Assembly: GCA_914767885.1 (NCBI GenBank)
Contig: CAJZBQ010000011.1
Span: 1,178,001 to 1,242,000, forward strand
DNA from: Blepharisma stoltei
Lineage: Eukaryota; Ciliophora; Heterotrichea; Heterotrichida; Blepharismidae
DNA: 64,000 bases
Direction of reading: 5' to 3'
Made by a program: the position numbers and the translations under genes
The notes under the pieces: model-generated
Told to the model about the DNA's origin: nothing
The model's input: only the letters and a program-made list of their open reading frames with translations
The model's database searches: none
Shown: in pieces, positions 45,501 to 56,334 of the stretch
Layout: each line of letters opens with the position of its first letter
How positions within the stretch are numbered: the stretch's first letter is position 1

Positions 45501-46480
45501 TGATTAATTTCGCTGAAAACAACACTACCGAAACAAAAACATTGGTGCCGCTAGTAGTTATGGACGAAAAAGTTTCGGTTTACAAAACAGATCTGAACGT
45601 CACATTAACAATCATAAATTATGGAGGGCCTTGCACTGAGGAAAACAAATGTGCCGACACGATAGGCTTTACATATGAATATTTTTCAGGAGCATGGGAC
45701 GATCCAAAATGTAAACTCAACGGTAGAGACTGCGAAGTCTTTCTTTCATGCATTGACTGTGTTATAGACCCAGGTGCTTATTTACTTTATGAATTTACAA
45801 ATAGGTCAAGTTTTGCCTCAGGCTTTACTACTAATGTGACTTCAAACAGCTCAGTTCCTGGCTCTGTCAGCAGCTTTCAAACAAGTTTGCTCCCTATAAA
45901 TCAAAAAGTATTCAGAGGTGAGCAATATTCTTCGATGTTCTTTGATCTAACTCCTTCAGTAATTTTTATTTAGTATTACCAAGATATTGATTCAGGGCTC
46001 GGTCTCACCGGATACCATATTTCGAAATCTACAGACTCTGAAAAAGGCTCTGAATATTTAACCAGCGAGTAAGATTAATTTAGGCTTGCGATGTCATATA
46101 ATTTATATTTGAAAATTTTATTTAACAGAAATTCCAATTGCTTGATTACTACAAGAAGTAGCAAGCAAACCGTTTTACTTTTAATAAGCGGGCTTCTTGG
46201 ATCTATTTTTGGGGTTATGGGGGCAATTGGAGGAGCAATGGCTTTTACAGAAAGCCAATTAATTAAGATGAAGGCACGTATAGATAGAAGAAGATTTAGA
46301 GAAAAAATACCTCGTGGTTCTGATATAATAAAGAGAAGTTTCAACGCAAGCTCTCCTTTAACTAATACACCAGAAGATGACCCTGGTTCCAATAAAGACA
46401 TTAATGATGAATTAGATGATCTGGATTTACGCAATCTCAGGAAGCAATCGCTTGCTTATGGAAAAGGTTTCCAAATATAG
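42543..46480 (+). CDS. Membrane Kelch / Cys-rich repeat protein, paralogue 3
   Basis: Same order of signal peptide (MKFLYALIFMTYSVLS), Kelch repeats, Cys-rich modules, TM segments and tail. Introns at 43073-43087, 45959-45973, 46069-46083; IESs 43250-43464 and 43787-43957. Removal gives 1169 codons: six extra residues (YASKFD) at the second IES junction and one fewer in the tail than the other paralogues. Its Cys-rich region keeps the Cys lost in paralogue 2. Stop TAG. Confidence 0.75.
43250..43464. mobile_element. IES in paralogue 3 (215 bp), homologous to that in paralogue 1
   Basis: Inserted at the identical base as 33165-33360 and clearly related (TAGTCCAAGACAGCTTTT, CCAGCTCGTGGAGT, AAATGGCAATT), but diverged and 19 bp longer. 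Absent from paralogue 2. Confidence 0.9.
43787..43957. mobile_element. 171-bp IES in paralogue 3 (boundaries less certain)
   Basis: Absent from paralogues 1 and 2. The junctions show AAATTTAATT on the left and AAATTTGATT on the right, an imperfect direct repeat. The in-phase TA pair 43787-43788 / 43958-43959 leaves six additional codons relative to the other copies. Confidence 0.75.
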
Positions 46481-46817
46481 CAGCATAAATTCTTTTAATA
46501 TTATAAACGATAAGTTAATTAGTGATGCGCTAGGTATTTATAGCTACCAGTTTCGATGGCACCGTTTCACAATGATAATGCACATGCTAGCTTGAGGGAG
46601 GAATAACATCGAGTTAGTTTCCAGTTAGTGATGAGAAAAATCCAGGTCTCAGTAGACGATATTTTTATCAACCCACTTCATGAGGATTATGGAAGAAAAT
46701 AATGAGAAAACTCCTCAAATCAGGCCACTAATCGTGGAAATAGTACTGGTTCTCTCCAATTTAGAGGCTAAGTAGACATTTGGCAACTTCTTGCACCATG
46801 AAAACAGCTTCTGTATA
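46481..46817. other. Non-coding spacer after paralogue 3
   Basis: About 340 bp of mixed composition with no open frame. It is not found after the other paralogues. Confidence 0.4.
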
Positions 46818-47738
46818 TAACGATGACCCCCCCTTCAATCTTCATGTCTATTGCAACAAAAATATATATAAAATTTTATATAAAAAAAAATAATAATTTT
46901 CATATCTCTTGCAACAAATTATATAAATTAAAATGGCGACACATGTCAATCTGCCCTCTTGGCGCAGCAGTCCAGACCTTATGGCTACAGCGAATTGGGA
47001 TGGACTCCGAGCCAAGAATCAGACGCAGGCTCAAGAAGTGTGTATCCGGGTAGGTTTTGGCTGCTTTCCTGTGGTTGGAAATGGAGGTGTTCAGCAACGT
47101 CCTTGGATCCGAGGACCTATGGGTATTCCTCTAACGAGAAAACTGGGGGTTTTGGCCCAGGCCACAGGGGAACAGTCTTTTTCCTGTAGCTATCGAAGAA
47201 AGGCACTTTGATACCCAATAGAATCCAAGAGCTGATCCTTGGAATCAAGCTACTCCAATCGCCCAGGGCCACAGAAATCCATAAGCCGTCCACTCAAGAC
47301 TGAACTCCCAAGGCAAGGAGGAGACAGAAGGTACCGGAAGGGCACTCGTAAGAGGGATAGATTCTCTGGGCTGGAGTCGAAAAGCGGTAGAACCTTCCGT
47401 ACGGGAGGTCTTTGTTGACTGCGTCGCCAATATGGCTAGCGCCTGTCTGTAATAATCCTAATCCTCTTGCAACAAATTTTCGATGCGCATCTTAAATTTT
47501 TCCGTACTTTTTAGCTAGATAAATTTAATAAAATGGCGAGCGATAGCAATAGCCGTCCAAATCTCGATGAGAAGGTCATTACACCTACAGTAGCACTGTT
47601 TTATGGTTTTTTTGAGAAACTCACCTAGAGAAAAAATGCATTAATTTTTTTATAAAAATGTTGTGCGCAGTAGGCATGAAGATGTTTTCGAAAAATTTTT
47701 GTTGCAGTAGACATGAAGATTGAGGGGGGTCATCGTTA
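46818..47738. mobile_element. MITE-C, 921-bp element with ~45-bp inverted ends and GC-rich cargo
   Basis: Left end TAACGATGACCCCCCC.. then CAATCTTCATGTCTATTGCA; right end is the near-complement, ending GATTGAGGGGGGTCATCGTTA. A second weaker copy of the CATGTCTATTGCAACAAA motif lies inside each end, the same double-motif plan as MITE-A. The interior (46930-47460) is a GC-rich block that recurs at ~48377-48800 outside any MITE-C. It is inserted into the 3' repeat downstream of paralogue 3. Confidence 0.85.
46933..47437 (+). other. GC-rich cargo block with a ~168-codon open frame
   Basis: Starting at ATGGCGACACATGTC the frame stays open to a TAG near 47437 if TGA is Trp. The related block at 48384 starts ATGGCGATATATGTC and stays open about 110 codons; the only indel in the first 75 codons is a multiple of three (shared GFGC, NGG, RG.MGIP). 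Substitutions are not concentrated at third positions, so coding is doubtful. A third AAAATGGCGA occurs at ~47530. Confidence 0.35.
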
Positions 47739-48376
47739 CAAAATACATCCTCAGCAAGGGGGACAGGTTGTTGGGCATTTTATGTAGAAAAACTCCATGC
47801 AGACCAATACTATCTTCCATATTACTCCATCAATTTTTTGCTAGTCGGATATAAACTTCACAGTGTTGCTCCTCAAGAAAGAGGGCTTGCATTCGCTTTT
47901 AGCGAGAAACGCTGATCACCATGCCATATGTCAACGAGGTTGTCATACAGAAAAATTAGAAAAATGAATATTGTTGTCGGGGGGTTGACCGAAATGGAAC
48001 ACGAGATCATCGGCACAAGACCTAGTATTGTGTAAGGAATTGCCTGATTAGCCAAGCGATCACTTATGGTTTTGCTGGGTGTTCATTTTCCAAATATAAA
48101 GCATTATCTTCCACAGGGTAAATACCTAATATTTAAGCACGTGGTCTGCTAGTCCGAAATGATGCTTCACCGAACCAGGAAAGCTCAAATAGATGCAAGC
48201 TCCAAACTCTGACTTCCTTCTACAAGGTCCTCAGTTTACCTGCTACAAGTGTTAAACTCTATTTTAATATATATTATAAAAAAGTATTCATTTAATAAAT
48301 TTTTATTAATTCCTCTTTTTAGAATTCTTATATATCGATGAAAAAATACTAACTCCCCCTCCCCTCCTAAAAATAT
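47739..48376. other. Non-coding region with displaced array repeat
   Basis: ~47785-47900 is the 3' repeat that directly follows the other two paralogues (AAACTCCATGCAGACCAATA). The rest is GC-richer non-coding DNA with no recognised family. Confidence 0.4.
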
Positions 48377-48800
48377 ATTAAAATGGCGATATATGTCAAT
48401 CTAATCTCTTGAAACAACAGTCCGAACCTTATGGCCACTGCGAACTGGGACTGACTCCGAGCCGAGAAGAATCGAGTGAAAGCTCAAGATATGTGTATTC
48501 AGATAGGTTTTGGCTGCTTGCCTTTGATTTGAAATGGAGGCGCTCACAAAGTCCTTTGCATCCGAGGATCCATGGGCATTCCTCGGGGTTTCGGCCCAGG
48601 GAGTAGTCTTTTTCCTGTAGCTGTCGAAGGAAGGCACTTCGTCACCCGACAGCTCCAAAGAGTTGATCCATGGAATCAAGCTACTCCAATCCCCTGTAGC
48701 AGTAGAAATCCATAAGCCGCCCACTAAAGACTAAAGCGTACGGGAGGGGAGGCTTTGGTGGCTGCGTCACAATATGGCTAACGCTTAACTTTAATAACTT
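48377..48800 (+). repeat. Second copy of the MITE-C cargo block
   Basis: Shares ordered segments with 46930-47460: CAGTCCGAACCTTATGGCC, GGTTTTGGCTGCTTGCC, AGTCTTTTTCCTGTAGCTGT, GGAATCAAGCTACTCCAATC and AGAAATCCATAAGCCG. It is not flanked by MITE-C ends; a C-run (AACTCCCCCTCCCC) lies just upstream. It seems to move independently of MITE-C. Confidence 0.75.
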
Positions 48801-48849
48801 AACCTAACCTAGCCCCTTCCCTTCCTAAGCAAGATCATTGTAGATATCC

Positions 48850-49075
48850 GTATTTTTTTCCCCTAAAACCCTCCTGAGCGGACAAACAATTTTTTATGAA
48901 AAAATATTGATATATAAGTGATAATTATTAATTATATATCTGTTTAATTTTAAACAACTTGCATTTTCGAACATAAATTTTACAATTAAATAGATATTGC
49001 TTCCAATTTTTGTGAATTGGGATATTTTTAAATTTCAATATAAAATTTTGTGTTCGCTAAATAGGGGAAGTATAT
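48850..49075. mobile_element. Decayed MITE-A
   Basis: Retains CCCTCCTGAGCGGACAAACA at one end, GTTCGCTAAATAGGGGAAG at the other, and the family interior (GATATATAAGTGATAATTA, GTTTAATTTTAAACAACTTG). Intergenic, upstream of the kinase gene. Confidence 0.65.
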
Positions 49076-49237
49076 ATTTTGGCAATAAATCTACCCAACC
49101 TGAATTTTACAAAAAGTTGTTTATTTATTCTAAATATTCTGTGGATGCGATCATTTTATATTATTAAGACAATATTATGAATTAATTTCATATTAAATTA
49201 TCTGCCAGTAAAGCATTTCATTAATTTAATTCACCAC

Positions 49238-52200
49238 ATGGGAGCGGGGTGTAGTAGTGTTGAATATAGAAAATATAGTTCTTTATTAGTCAAAAAGCAC
49301 CAAAGAACTTCAGTTGGTGACAAAATCAATGAAGCAGCAGCTGCAAAAATTGAGGACAAACCTAAAACACAAGATGATTTTAAGATGATCATGAATGCCT
49401 TGGCAAATCATTTCATACTAAAAAGCCTCGATGAAGACTCGAGACTTGAAATTGCTCGTGAAATGAAACACTATACAATTGGCCCTAGAGAGTGCATATT
49501 TGAAGAAGGCAAGCCTGGCTCATCCTTTTACATCTTGGCAAGCGGGAGACTTGAAGTAGTTATCAACGGGGTGAAGAAAAACGTGATTTTCCCAGGATTT
49601 GGGTTTGGGGAGCTAGCTTTATTAGATGATAGACCTAGAACTGCTTCAATAATTACTCTCTAATATTCAGTTTTTAACATGTCTTCCTCTTCTATAGAGT
49701 GCAATATCAGAATCACTCTTTTAGCTTTGAATCACTCTAGTAGAGCACTATAGTGGCTTAGGGTAAACAGAAACGGGGCTTTTTTTGGCTTGCCAGCAAC
49801 CAAAAACGCCCCGTTCCGTTTACCTTAACTCACTATATAAAACAATGGTACCTGCTCATCCGAAGGCTTTCAATCCTGCCTTATTCCGCCTAAGAGAGTC
49901 TCTCCTCCTCAAAGTATTAAGAAGTAAAACCTTATCCAGCCCTAAAACCTGAGTGCCAAATCTTAATCTGTATTATTATCTCAATAATTACAATAGAAAG
50001 ATGCACTCTTTGAGGAGTTGATCGTGAGACCTTTAAAGAAGCAGTTCGAAGAGTAAATATCCAAGGCCACGAAGAAAATAAAGCATTTATAGACAACATC
50101 TCACTTTTTAAATCCCTCACTCAATCCCAAAAAAGCCGCATTTTAGCTTCACTTAATACCCAAAGGTGAGGAAACGGGCAGAAAATCATAAAAGAAGGAG
50201 ATGTTGGCACTTTATTTTATATCATAAAAGACGGGATAGTTGTATGTTCAAAAAATGATATGGACGTAAGGCATTTAGGAAGAGGAGAATATTTTGGTGA
50301 GCTGTCAGAACTTTATGACCAGTCTCGATCCGCAACTGTAACAGCAATTGGCGATGTAAAAGTTGTTTCCATAAGCTGCCAAAATTTATTCGAAATTCTA
50401 GAAGATAGCTTGCAGCAAATTATTTATAAAAATTCACAAAGAATTGCAATTGAAAATAGTTATGCTTTATCAGCGTTAAAAACAGGCCAAATTGATAAAT
50501 TGCTTGATTATATGGAAACTACCAAATATTATCCTGGAGAAGTTATTATACCTAAAGGAACAATGAAAGGACTAAAGCTTTGAATAGTGTTGAAAGGATT
50601 AGCAGCAACTGCCTCAGGCTGGAAATATGGAAATTTAACGTGTATTGGAGATAAAGAGTTACTGATGACTCCTGGATCGGAATTCAGTGATGATATTGTA
50701 GCTGAAATAGAGACCGATATCTCGGAAATATCAAAAGAAACAATAGAAAACTGTATAGGTGGAAATCTTAGAGAAATTACTACAACAAATGATCTACAAG
50801 AAATTTTGCAAAATGTTTATTTGTTTGCAGGGTTAGATTTTTCAAAGCATAAAGAATTGAAAAATTCTTTGAATACAGTGTTCTTCAATGATAAAGATTT
50901 AATTGCTGTAGAAGGTCATCCTGGTGAATATTTATACATAATAAAATCTGGGAAAGCGATTTGCAGAAAGGAAAATAAAATTGTAAGAACTATTACTAGC
51001 TCCCTCCCCCCTCTGAGAACGAACAAAACCATTAAAAAAATGCCTATTTTTTGTGTAAAAACCCATCTGTGAACGAATTTTTTTTTTGATATATAAGTGA
51101 TAATAATTATTATTATTATAATAGCTAACCTCTATATAATTTTGTGTAATTTTAAACAGCCTGGATTTAAAATAAATTTTACAAAATTGGAATTTTTTTT
51201 AAATGTGAAAAAAAATTTTAACATATAAAAAATAATTAAACCCCTCCATTAAGCGAACAAAATTTTTTTGATTACTAAAGGAGGGAGAGGAGTAAGCATG
51301 ATTATTTCGGAGAGAGAGCTCTAATATTTGACAGTCCAAGAAGTGCTTCCATAGAAGCTGATGGACCATTGATATGCTGGACTATCATAAAAAGCGACTT
51401 TTTGAGCTTAATTAATGACGAAATCAGATCAAGAATATATCACAGAATCGAGATGCAAGATATTTCAATTTCTCTATCAGACTTAACATATATAAAACCG
51501 CTAGGCAAATCCATGTTCGGAAATGTCTTTCTCATGGCTCATCAAAACAAATCTAGACTATACACTGTAAAAGCAATACTCAAAGAAAAAATTGAAAATT
51601 TAGGAATTCAAGTAAATTTGAAAGCAGAGAGAGAAATCGGACTACAAGTTAATCACTGAATGATGATGAATATTTTAAAAACCTTCAAAGACGATAAAAG
51701 AGTATATATTATGACAGAATTTATAAAAGGAAAAGATCTTTTTATGGTTTTAAGAGAAATTCAGATTGTTAACGAACTTCATGCAAGATATTTGTCAGCC
51801 TCAATTGTGTTGATGCTGGAATATCTTCATGAGAGAGAAATTGTATATAGAGATTTGAAGCCAGAAAATATCATTATTGATGAAGAAGGCTATCCTATTT
51901 TGATTGATTTTGGGACTGCTAAGATCGTTAAAGGCCGCACTTATACAAGATTAGGGTCTCCTCATTACATGGCTCCTGAGATTATTTTAGGAGCAGGATA
52001 TAGCTTCAATGCCGATTGGTGAAGTTTAGGAATTATTTTATATGAACTTTTATACGGAAAAGTTCCTTTTGGAGAAGATGAAACTGATACGCATGCTATA
52101 TGTGAAAAAATCATTGAACATAGAATTTCATACTCGCACTCAGCACTGAAAACTCATTCAGCAAAGCCTATAATTCAGCAGTTGCTTAATAATAACCCTG

Positions 52201-52463
52201 CAGCAAGAACTGGTGGAGGAATTAAAGCACTTAAGTCCCACAGGTGATTCGAAAATTTAAATTGGGATCGATTAAGAATAAAAGCTTTAAAAATGCCTTA
52301 TATTCCAAAATTTAGAGATTGAGATAATGAGATTGAAGAAGCATTGATGGACCCAAAAATTATGTATGAATGCTTCGAATTAGAAGAATCAAATGATCCT
52401 TATAAATTAAAACTCTATGATAGGGAGCCTAGTCTTCATATTGGATGGGATAATGATTTTTAA
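49238..52463 (+). CDS. Cyclic-nucleotide-dependent protein kinase (PKG-like), with two IESs
   Basis: Removing 49654-49988 and 50998-51293 gives 864 residues. The N-terminus MGAGCSS fits N-myristoylation and palmitoylation. Tandem cyclic-nucleotide-binding folds follow: FEEGKPGSSFYILASG..GFGFGELALLDDRPRTAS; KEGDVGTLFYII..GEYFGELSELYDQSRSAT; a diverged middle region (~residues 390-490); and EGHPGEYLYIIKSG..HDYFGERALIFDSPRSAS. The GELA/GERA-Arg pattern marks nucleotide-binding pockets. The kinase domain starts IKPLGKSMFGNVFLM, then the Lys of YTVKAI, YRDLKPENI, DFGTAK, LGSPHYMAPEI and an AGC C-tail. In the glycine loop the third Gly is kept. TGA codes Trp at ~50001, ~50167, ~50581, 51657 and in DWWSLG. 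Four-fold CNB plus AGC kinase is the ciliate/apicomplexan PKG plan. Confidence 0.85.
49654..49988. mobile_element. 335-bp IES in the PKG-like gene, flanked by an 11-bp direct repeat
   Basis: Both junctions read TCAATAATTAC. Excision gives TASIITIERCTLWGVDRET, the expected end of a CNB domain. Inside, ~49735-49842 is an inverted repeat (CTTAGGGTAAACAGAAACGG against CGTTCCGTTTACCTTAA) with arms that continue into CCCCG/CGGGG runs. Confidence 0.85.
50998..51293. mobile_element. MITE-A IES (296 bp) in the PKG-like gene
   Basis: Left TAGCTCCCTCCCCCCTCTGA, right end GGAGGGAGAGGAGTA. It carries the MITE-A interior (GATATATAAGTGATAATAAT). Excision restores RTITKHDYFGERALIFDSPR. Confidence 0.85.
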
Positions 52464-53184
52464 TATATTCATATATTTTTATATTTTTACTCATAAAGAA
52501 GCTTTGTTATAAAAATTATACAAGTCATACATTAAAATCTTTGCATAGAAATAAAATCTAGGGAATATATTTTTAGCTGTCTGAAAATTTATTTTTTCCT
52601 TTTAATTATTTTTTTAATAATTTGAAGGGCTTAATAATTTTGTGAAATCTTTTTAATTTCAACTCAATTTTATGTATTAGACACTTACAAATATTTAATA
52701 TCTACTTCTAGTTTTTTTAGGCTTTAGATGCTTCTCCTTCAGCAGGATATTTAAAATCTAAGCTGACTCTTTAATGCCCAATTAGTATGTCAGCAGCTGT
52801 TTTGTCTAGCATTCCAGAAGACCAGCAAAAAGACCAGAAATATTTCATGGGTTGCATCTTCACTCGCCTGAACCTAGCTCAAGCGCGCATTCCGCCTGAG
52901 TTCACCCTCTTAGGGTTTGCTATGCAGTAAAGCTATACCTCTTTCCTTCGTTCCTAAGACTACTGAATAATCCTATATGGTAATCTATATCGAAATTGTG
53001 GATAAAGGCTTACATGGAAACTGAAAACCATAATAACAAATATCGCAGAAGAGAAATAACTATCAGAGACAATTACTTCCGCATGTAGCCACTTTATTGC
53101 TATAATACAAATATTTAATATCAACTACGATGCTGCAGCAAGGCTAGAGAATAAATCACAAGCCAATTGTTAATGTCCCAATAA
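52464..53184. other. Intergenic region with a family-R copy
   Basis: The first ~220 bp are AT-rich. The R copy at ~52690-53110 occupies most of the rest. Confidence 0.5.
52690..53110 (-). repeat. Dispersed repeat family R, copy 3
   Basis: Reading minus it follows the copy at 62465-62825: CTGCGATATTTGTTATTATG, CCTTTATCCACAAT, CTATATAGGATT.., GAGGGTGAACTCAGGCGGAA, TCTTCTGGAATGC, CAGCTGCTGACATAC, TCCTGCTGAAGGAG. It lies between the PKG-like and MPC2-like genes. Confidence 0.7.
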
Positions 53185-53547
53185 ATGGTAGGAGGACTAG
53201 TTCCAAAATTCCAGACTTATGTCTTGAACAGCTTTAGTTGGCCACCCATGATGAGAAAGCTTTTAATCCATCCCGCAGGGCCTTTTACAATACACTTTTG
53301 GTGCCCATGGGCCAAATGGGCAATAGTTGTTGCGAATATTGCTGATTTGAAAGTTCCGGCTGAGAACATCTCAACAGTTCAACAAGGTGTAATCATGCTT
53401 ACAGGTCTAGTATGAACAAGGTATTCTACCCAAGTTAAACCATTCAATGTAAACTTGATGTTGGTCAATTTTTTCATGGCTTGCTCAGCAATTTACCAGA
53501 TCAGCAGAAAACTCAGGTTGAATAACTCGAAGCCAAGCTCGGCTTAG
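53185..53547 (+). CDS. MPC2: Mitochondrial pyruvate carrier subunit 2-like, copy 1
   Basis: 120 residues, single exon. The MPC family pattern is clear: HPAGPFTIHFWCPWAKWAIV, IADLKVPAENIST, GVIMLTGLVWTRYS, VNFFMACSAIYQISRKLR. HPAGP..FFW...KW and RPAE-like PAENIS are MPC2 hallmarks, and WTRYS matches MPC2 WSRYS, with the Trp encoded by TGA (~53414). Three hydrophobic segments would span the inner mitochondrial membrane; with an MPC1 partner it imports pyruvate. The stop is TAG at 53545. Confidence 0.85.
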
Positions 53548-54052
53548 TCAATTTAATTGATTTAAATTATGAAATTAAGCTATTTGATTAAGGATGACTC
53601 GCATCTCTTTATTTATTAGATGGTTAATTACTCAAAGATTTAGGCATTGTATTAAATTTTTTAATGCATCTTTAGAAATTGCACCATAATAAATAAATTA
53701 TTAGCATTGCCTGTTTTCTTCATGCTGAGAGATAATAAATGCATTTAGTAATGGAATTGGAGAAAACGTTAAATATAAATCTATATCTTAAAATATTTAG
53801 TATATTATTGCTTTATTTCAGCTAAAATTGAGATTCAATATAATTAAATATAAAATTCTGCTAATATAAAATATAAGTTTTATAATCTCTAAGTCATTAA
53901 GACAAGAAAATATTTAATATCAAAAATTTATTTGTGAAGAAAAGATTCAAAATTTAAAGCTATCTAGTTAATGATCAAATTAATATAATACCTAAGATAA
54001 AGTAATTTTTAGAGCCACATTTCACTCAGATGAGGTAATAATATATCGATAA
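53548..54052. other. AT-rich spacer between the two MPC2-like genes
   Basis: About 500 bp, AT-rich, no open frame and no named repeat. Confidence 0.5.
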
Positions 54053-54409
54053 ATGGTTGGAGGACTTGTTCCAAAACTTCAAGCTTACGTTTTAGCCCGC
54101 TTTAATTGGCCACCAACAATGAGAACCATATTACAACACCCTGCAGGACCTTTTACAATACACTTCTGGTGTGCATGGATTAAATGGGGAATTGTAGTTG
54201 CAAACATTGCTGACTTAAAAGTTCCAGCTGAAAATATTTCAGCAAATCAACAATTTGTATTAATTCTTTCTGGAGCAACATGGACTAAATGATGCACCCA
54301 AGTTACCCCTTTCAACGCTAATCTGATGGCTTGCAACTTTTTCATGACATGCTCAGCAATTTACCAGATGTCAAGAAAACTCAGAGCTAGTTATTCGAAG
54401 TCAAAATAA
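54053..54409 (+). CDS. MPC2: Mitochondrial pyruvate carrier subunit 2-like, copy 2
   Basis: 118 residues, clearly a tandem paralogue of the preceding gene (MVGGLVPKLQAYVLARFNWP, HPAGPFTIHFWCAWIKWGIV, VANIADLKVPAENISANQQF, NFFMTCSAIYQMSRKLR). The segment after the second membrane span differs: ATWTKWCTQVTPF replaces LVWTRYSTQVKPF, and KW is the TGA codon. Codon use is more A/T-rich at third positions than copy 1, so the two may differ in expression. Stop TAA. Confidence 0.85.
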
Positions 54410-55323
54410 ATTAAATGAGTCATTAATCCAATTAATTAGCCTCAATAATTTTCAACTGAGAAATATACTTATATAGTGATTCAGCTTTAAATGCTCTAAT
54501 AGTTTTATATTTAAAATTAATTTATAAAAAGACTGACTTTTATTGTTTTGAATTTAATTTTTGATTTTTTCGCAGTGATTTTCGATCTTAATAATCATAT
54601 CTATTCGATTTTTAAGAATTCTTGAAATCATATATACAATTTTCTCGCAAAACCTTTTGAATTTCTATCCTTATTTTTACTTTTGATAAATATTAATTTC
54701 ATAATTTTTCTTTGTCTTATTTTTTAAATAAGCAAAATAATATTAAACGGATTTAAAAATTGTGCTATTGACTTTATTTTGTTAAATCGCTTGAAAAATT
54801 TATATTTAGAAGCCATTTCTATTTTCGAGATTTTCCATTTGCATCTATTTAAGTGACTATTTATTAAGTCATGGAAATAATGAAATATGGTAATCAATCA
54901 TATAATCTCAATTCTTCAAAATTAAAGCCGAAAATGCCCTTAGAGAGCTGAAATGATGAATAATTTTATCCTCTACTTTAAATCTTTATTTAAAGTTATT
55001 TTTTTAATATAATCAATCTCCTAAATTTAAAATTGGTAGCTTTTATTTAAAAGCTACTTATTTTTTTATCATTAAGAATTTTAATTTCATCAAAGAAAAT
55101 TTAAGAAATTGCCAGCTCTTCCTTAAAAATACATAGAGTGTAACTGCAATTGAAAAAATCAAAAATAAAACACTTTGATTTTTCTTCTCTTCTAGACTTA
55201 ATCTCTCTAGTGTGATGCTTTTAAGAGATAAAATATTTAAGTTGTGCTTTCTTTTTATCTTCGAAGCTCTAGAAGTAAGCCATTTATTCGGAAAGCTGAT
55301 ATCGACTTTACTGACATTATTTA
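54410..55323. other. AT-rich region before the next gene
   Basis: About 900 bp of very AT-rich DNA. Open frames exist on both strands at 55058-55426 but overlap each other and the next gene in other phases, so none is accepted. The 5' end of the next gene may begin here. Confidence 0.4.
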
Positions 55324-56334
55324 ATGTGCAGATTGAATCAAAGTTGCAGAGCTGCAGATGGCCAGTGCGTTTGTCCTTACCTCTGTCAAATTTCAAAAAT
55401 AAAAAATTATTCAGCAGAAGTTCCATTTTCGCCTCAAATTTTGTCTTTATTCACTCAAGCAATGTGCCAGCAGGCAGAAATCATAGTTCTCTTGTCAAAC
55501 CAGACAAAGATCACAAATGAAAAATTAACTCCCCGCTAAGCAAAAAAATTATGTTCGCTAAGAAGAGGTTAATTTTTTTTTTTAAATTGAAAAAATCCCT
55601 AATTGTGCAAAATTATGCTTTATAATGCATGCTGTTAAATCAAACAGAATTAATTAGAGATTTCATTATGCTAATTATCACTTATATATCAAAATTTTTT
55701 GTAAGCTCCACTAAGGATAGGCTTTTATCCAAAAAATAGGTATTTTCCCATATTTTTCTCGCTCAAGAAAGTGGGAGTAAGCGAAATTTCTAATGAATTA
55801 AAAGATTTAAAACGTCCAAGTAGCAATGTGTCTGTAATTATTCCAGATGATAACTCCACAAGTAACGAAGAATTACTATCTGTTATAAGCGGAAATACCA
55901 CGAATTTTAGGTATAGAATTTCCTTGCTCAGCACTATTCCACGCCCTGTATATAAGGAGCGGGCATTTTGCCTTGTGTCAAAATTAGTGGATTTACAAGG
56001 AAACGAAGTTACGCTGCAAACGCCAGTGCGTTTCAAGATTATGCTATTTACTACAGAAAGACCAGCAAAACTCTTGATAAACAACACATCAGGTGACAAA
56101 GTAATGAGGGGTACAACTGAAGTGGAAGCAGATTCTCTGATCACTTTTAATAATGTTGTTATCAAGGAAGTCACATCACACTTTAGACATGGGTGCGTTT
56201 TCTTGGTGGTCGCACCTATAGATGCAAGCTTTATTCAGCCTTTGATTATTGGAAACGTTGTCATTAAAGCGAGAAAGGTGATTAATGAAGGAAATCCTCG
56301 AAAGATTCCAAAACACTCGGAGGATGAAATTTAA
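55324..56334 (+). CDS. Unknown protein with a C-terminal beta-rich domain, interrupted by a MITE-A IES; 5' end uncertain
   Basis: Removing 55526-55777 gives 252 residues from the ATG at 55324. The join is in phase: NQTKITNEKL-SEISNELKDL, an unbroken coiled coil. The first 20 residues are Cys-rich and may be out of frame if an unrecognised intron lies upstream. The C-terminal ~130 residues look globular (FRYRISLLSTIPRPVYKERA, VRFKIMLFTTERPAKLLINN, FNNVVIKEVTSHFRHGCVFL); I do not recognise the family. The minus-strand open frame over the same DNA (55725-56174) is a shadow. Stop TAA at 56332. Confidence 0.6.
55526..55777. mobile_element. MITE-A IES, 252 bp, diverged
   Basis: Ends TAACTCCCCGCTAAGCAAAA and complement TACTCCCACTTTCTTGAGCG; interior CAGAATTAATTAGAGATTTC..TTATATATCAAAATTTTT matches the family. 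Excision is in phase. Confidence 0.8.

Noticed and set aside
46900-47097. Minus-strand open frame in the MITE-C cargo
   Set aside because: Not conserved in the second cargo copy at 48377-48800; probably due to GC-rich composition.
55725-56174. 150-codon minus-strand open frame
   Set aside because: It overlaps a plus-strand frame that joins perfectly across an IES and has a coiled coil and globular domain; the minus frame is a shadow.
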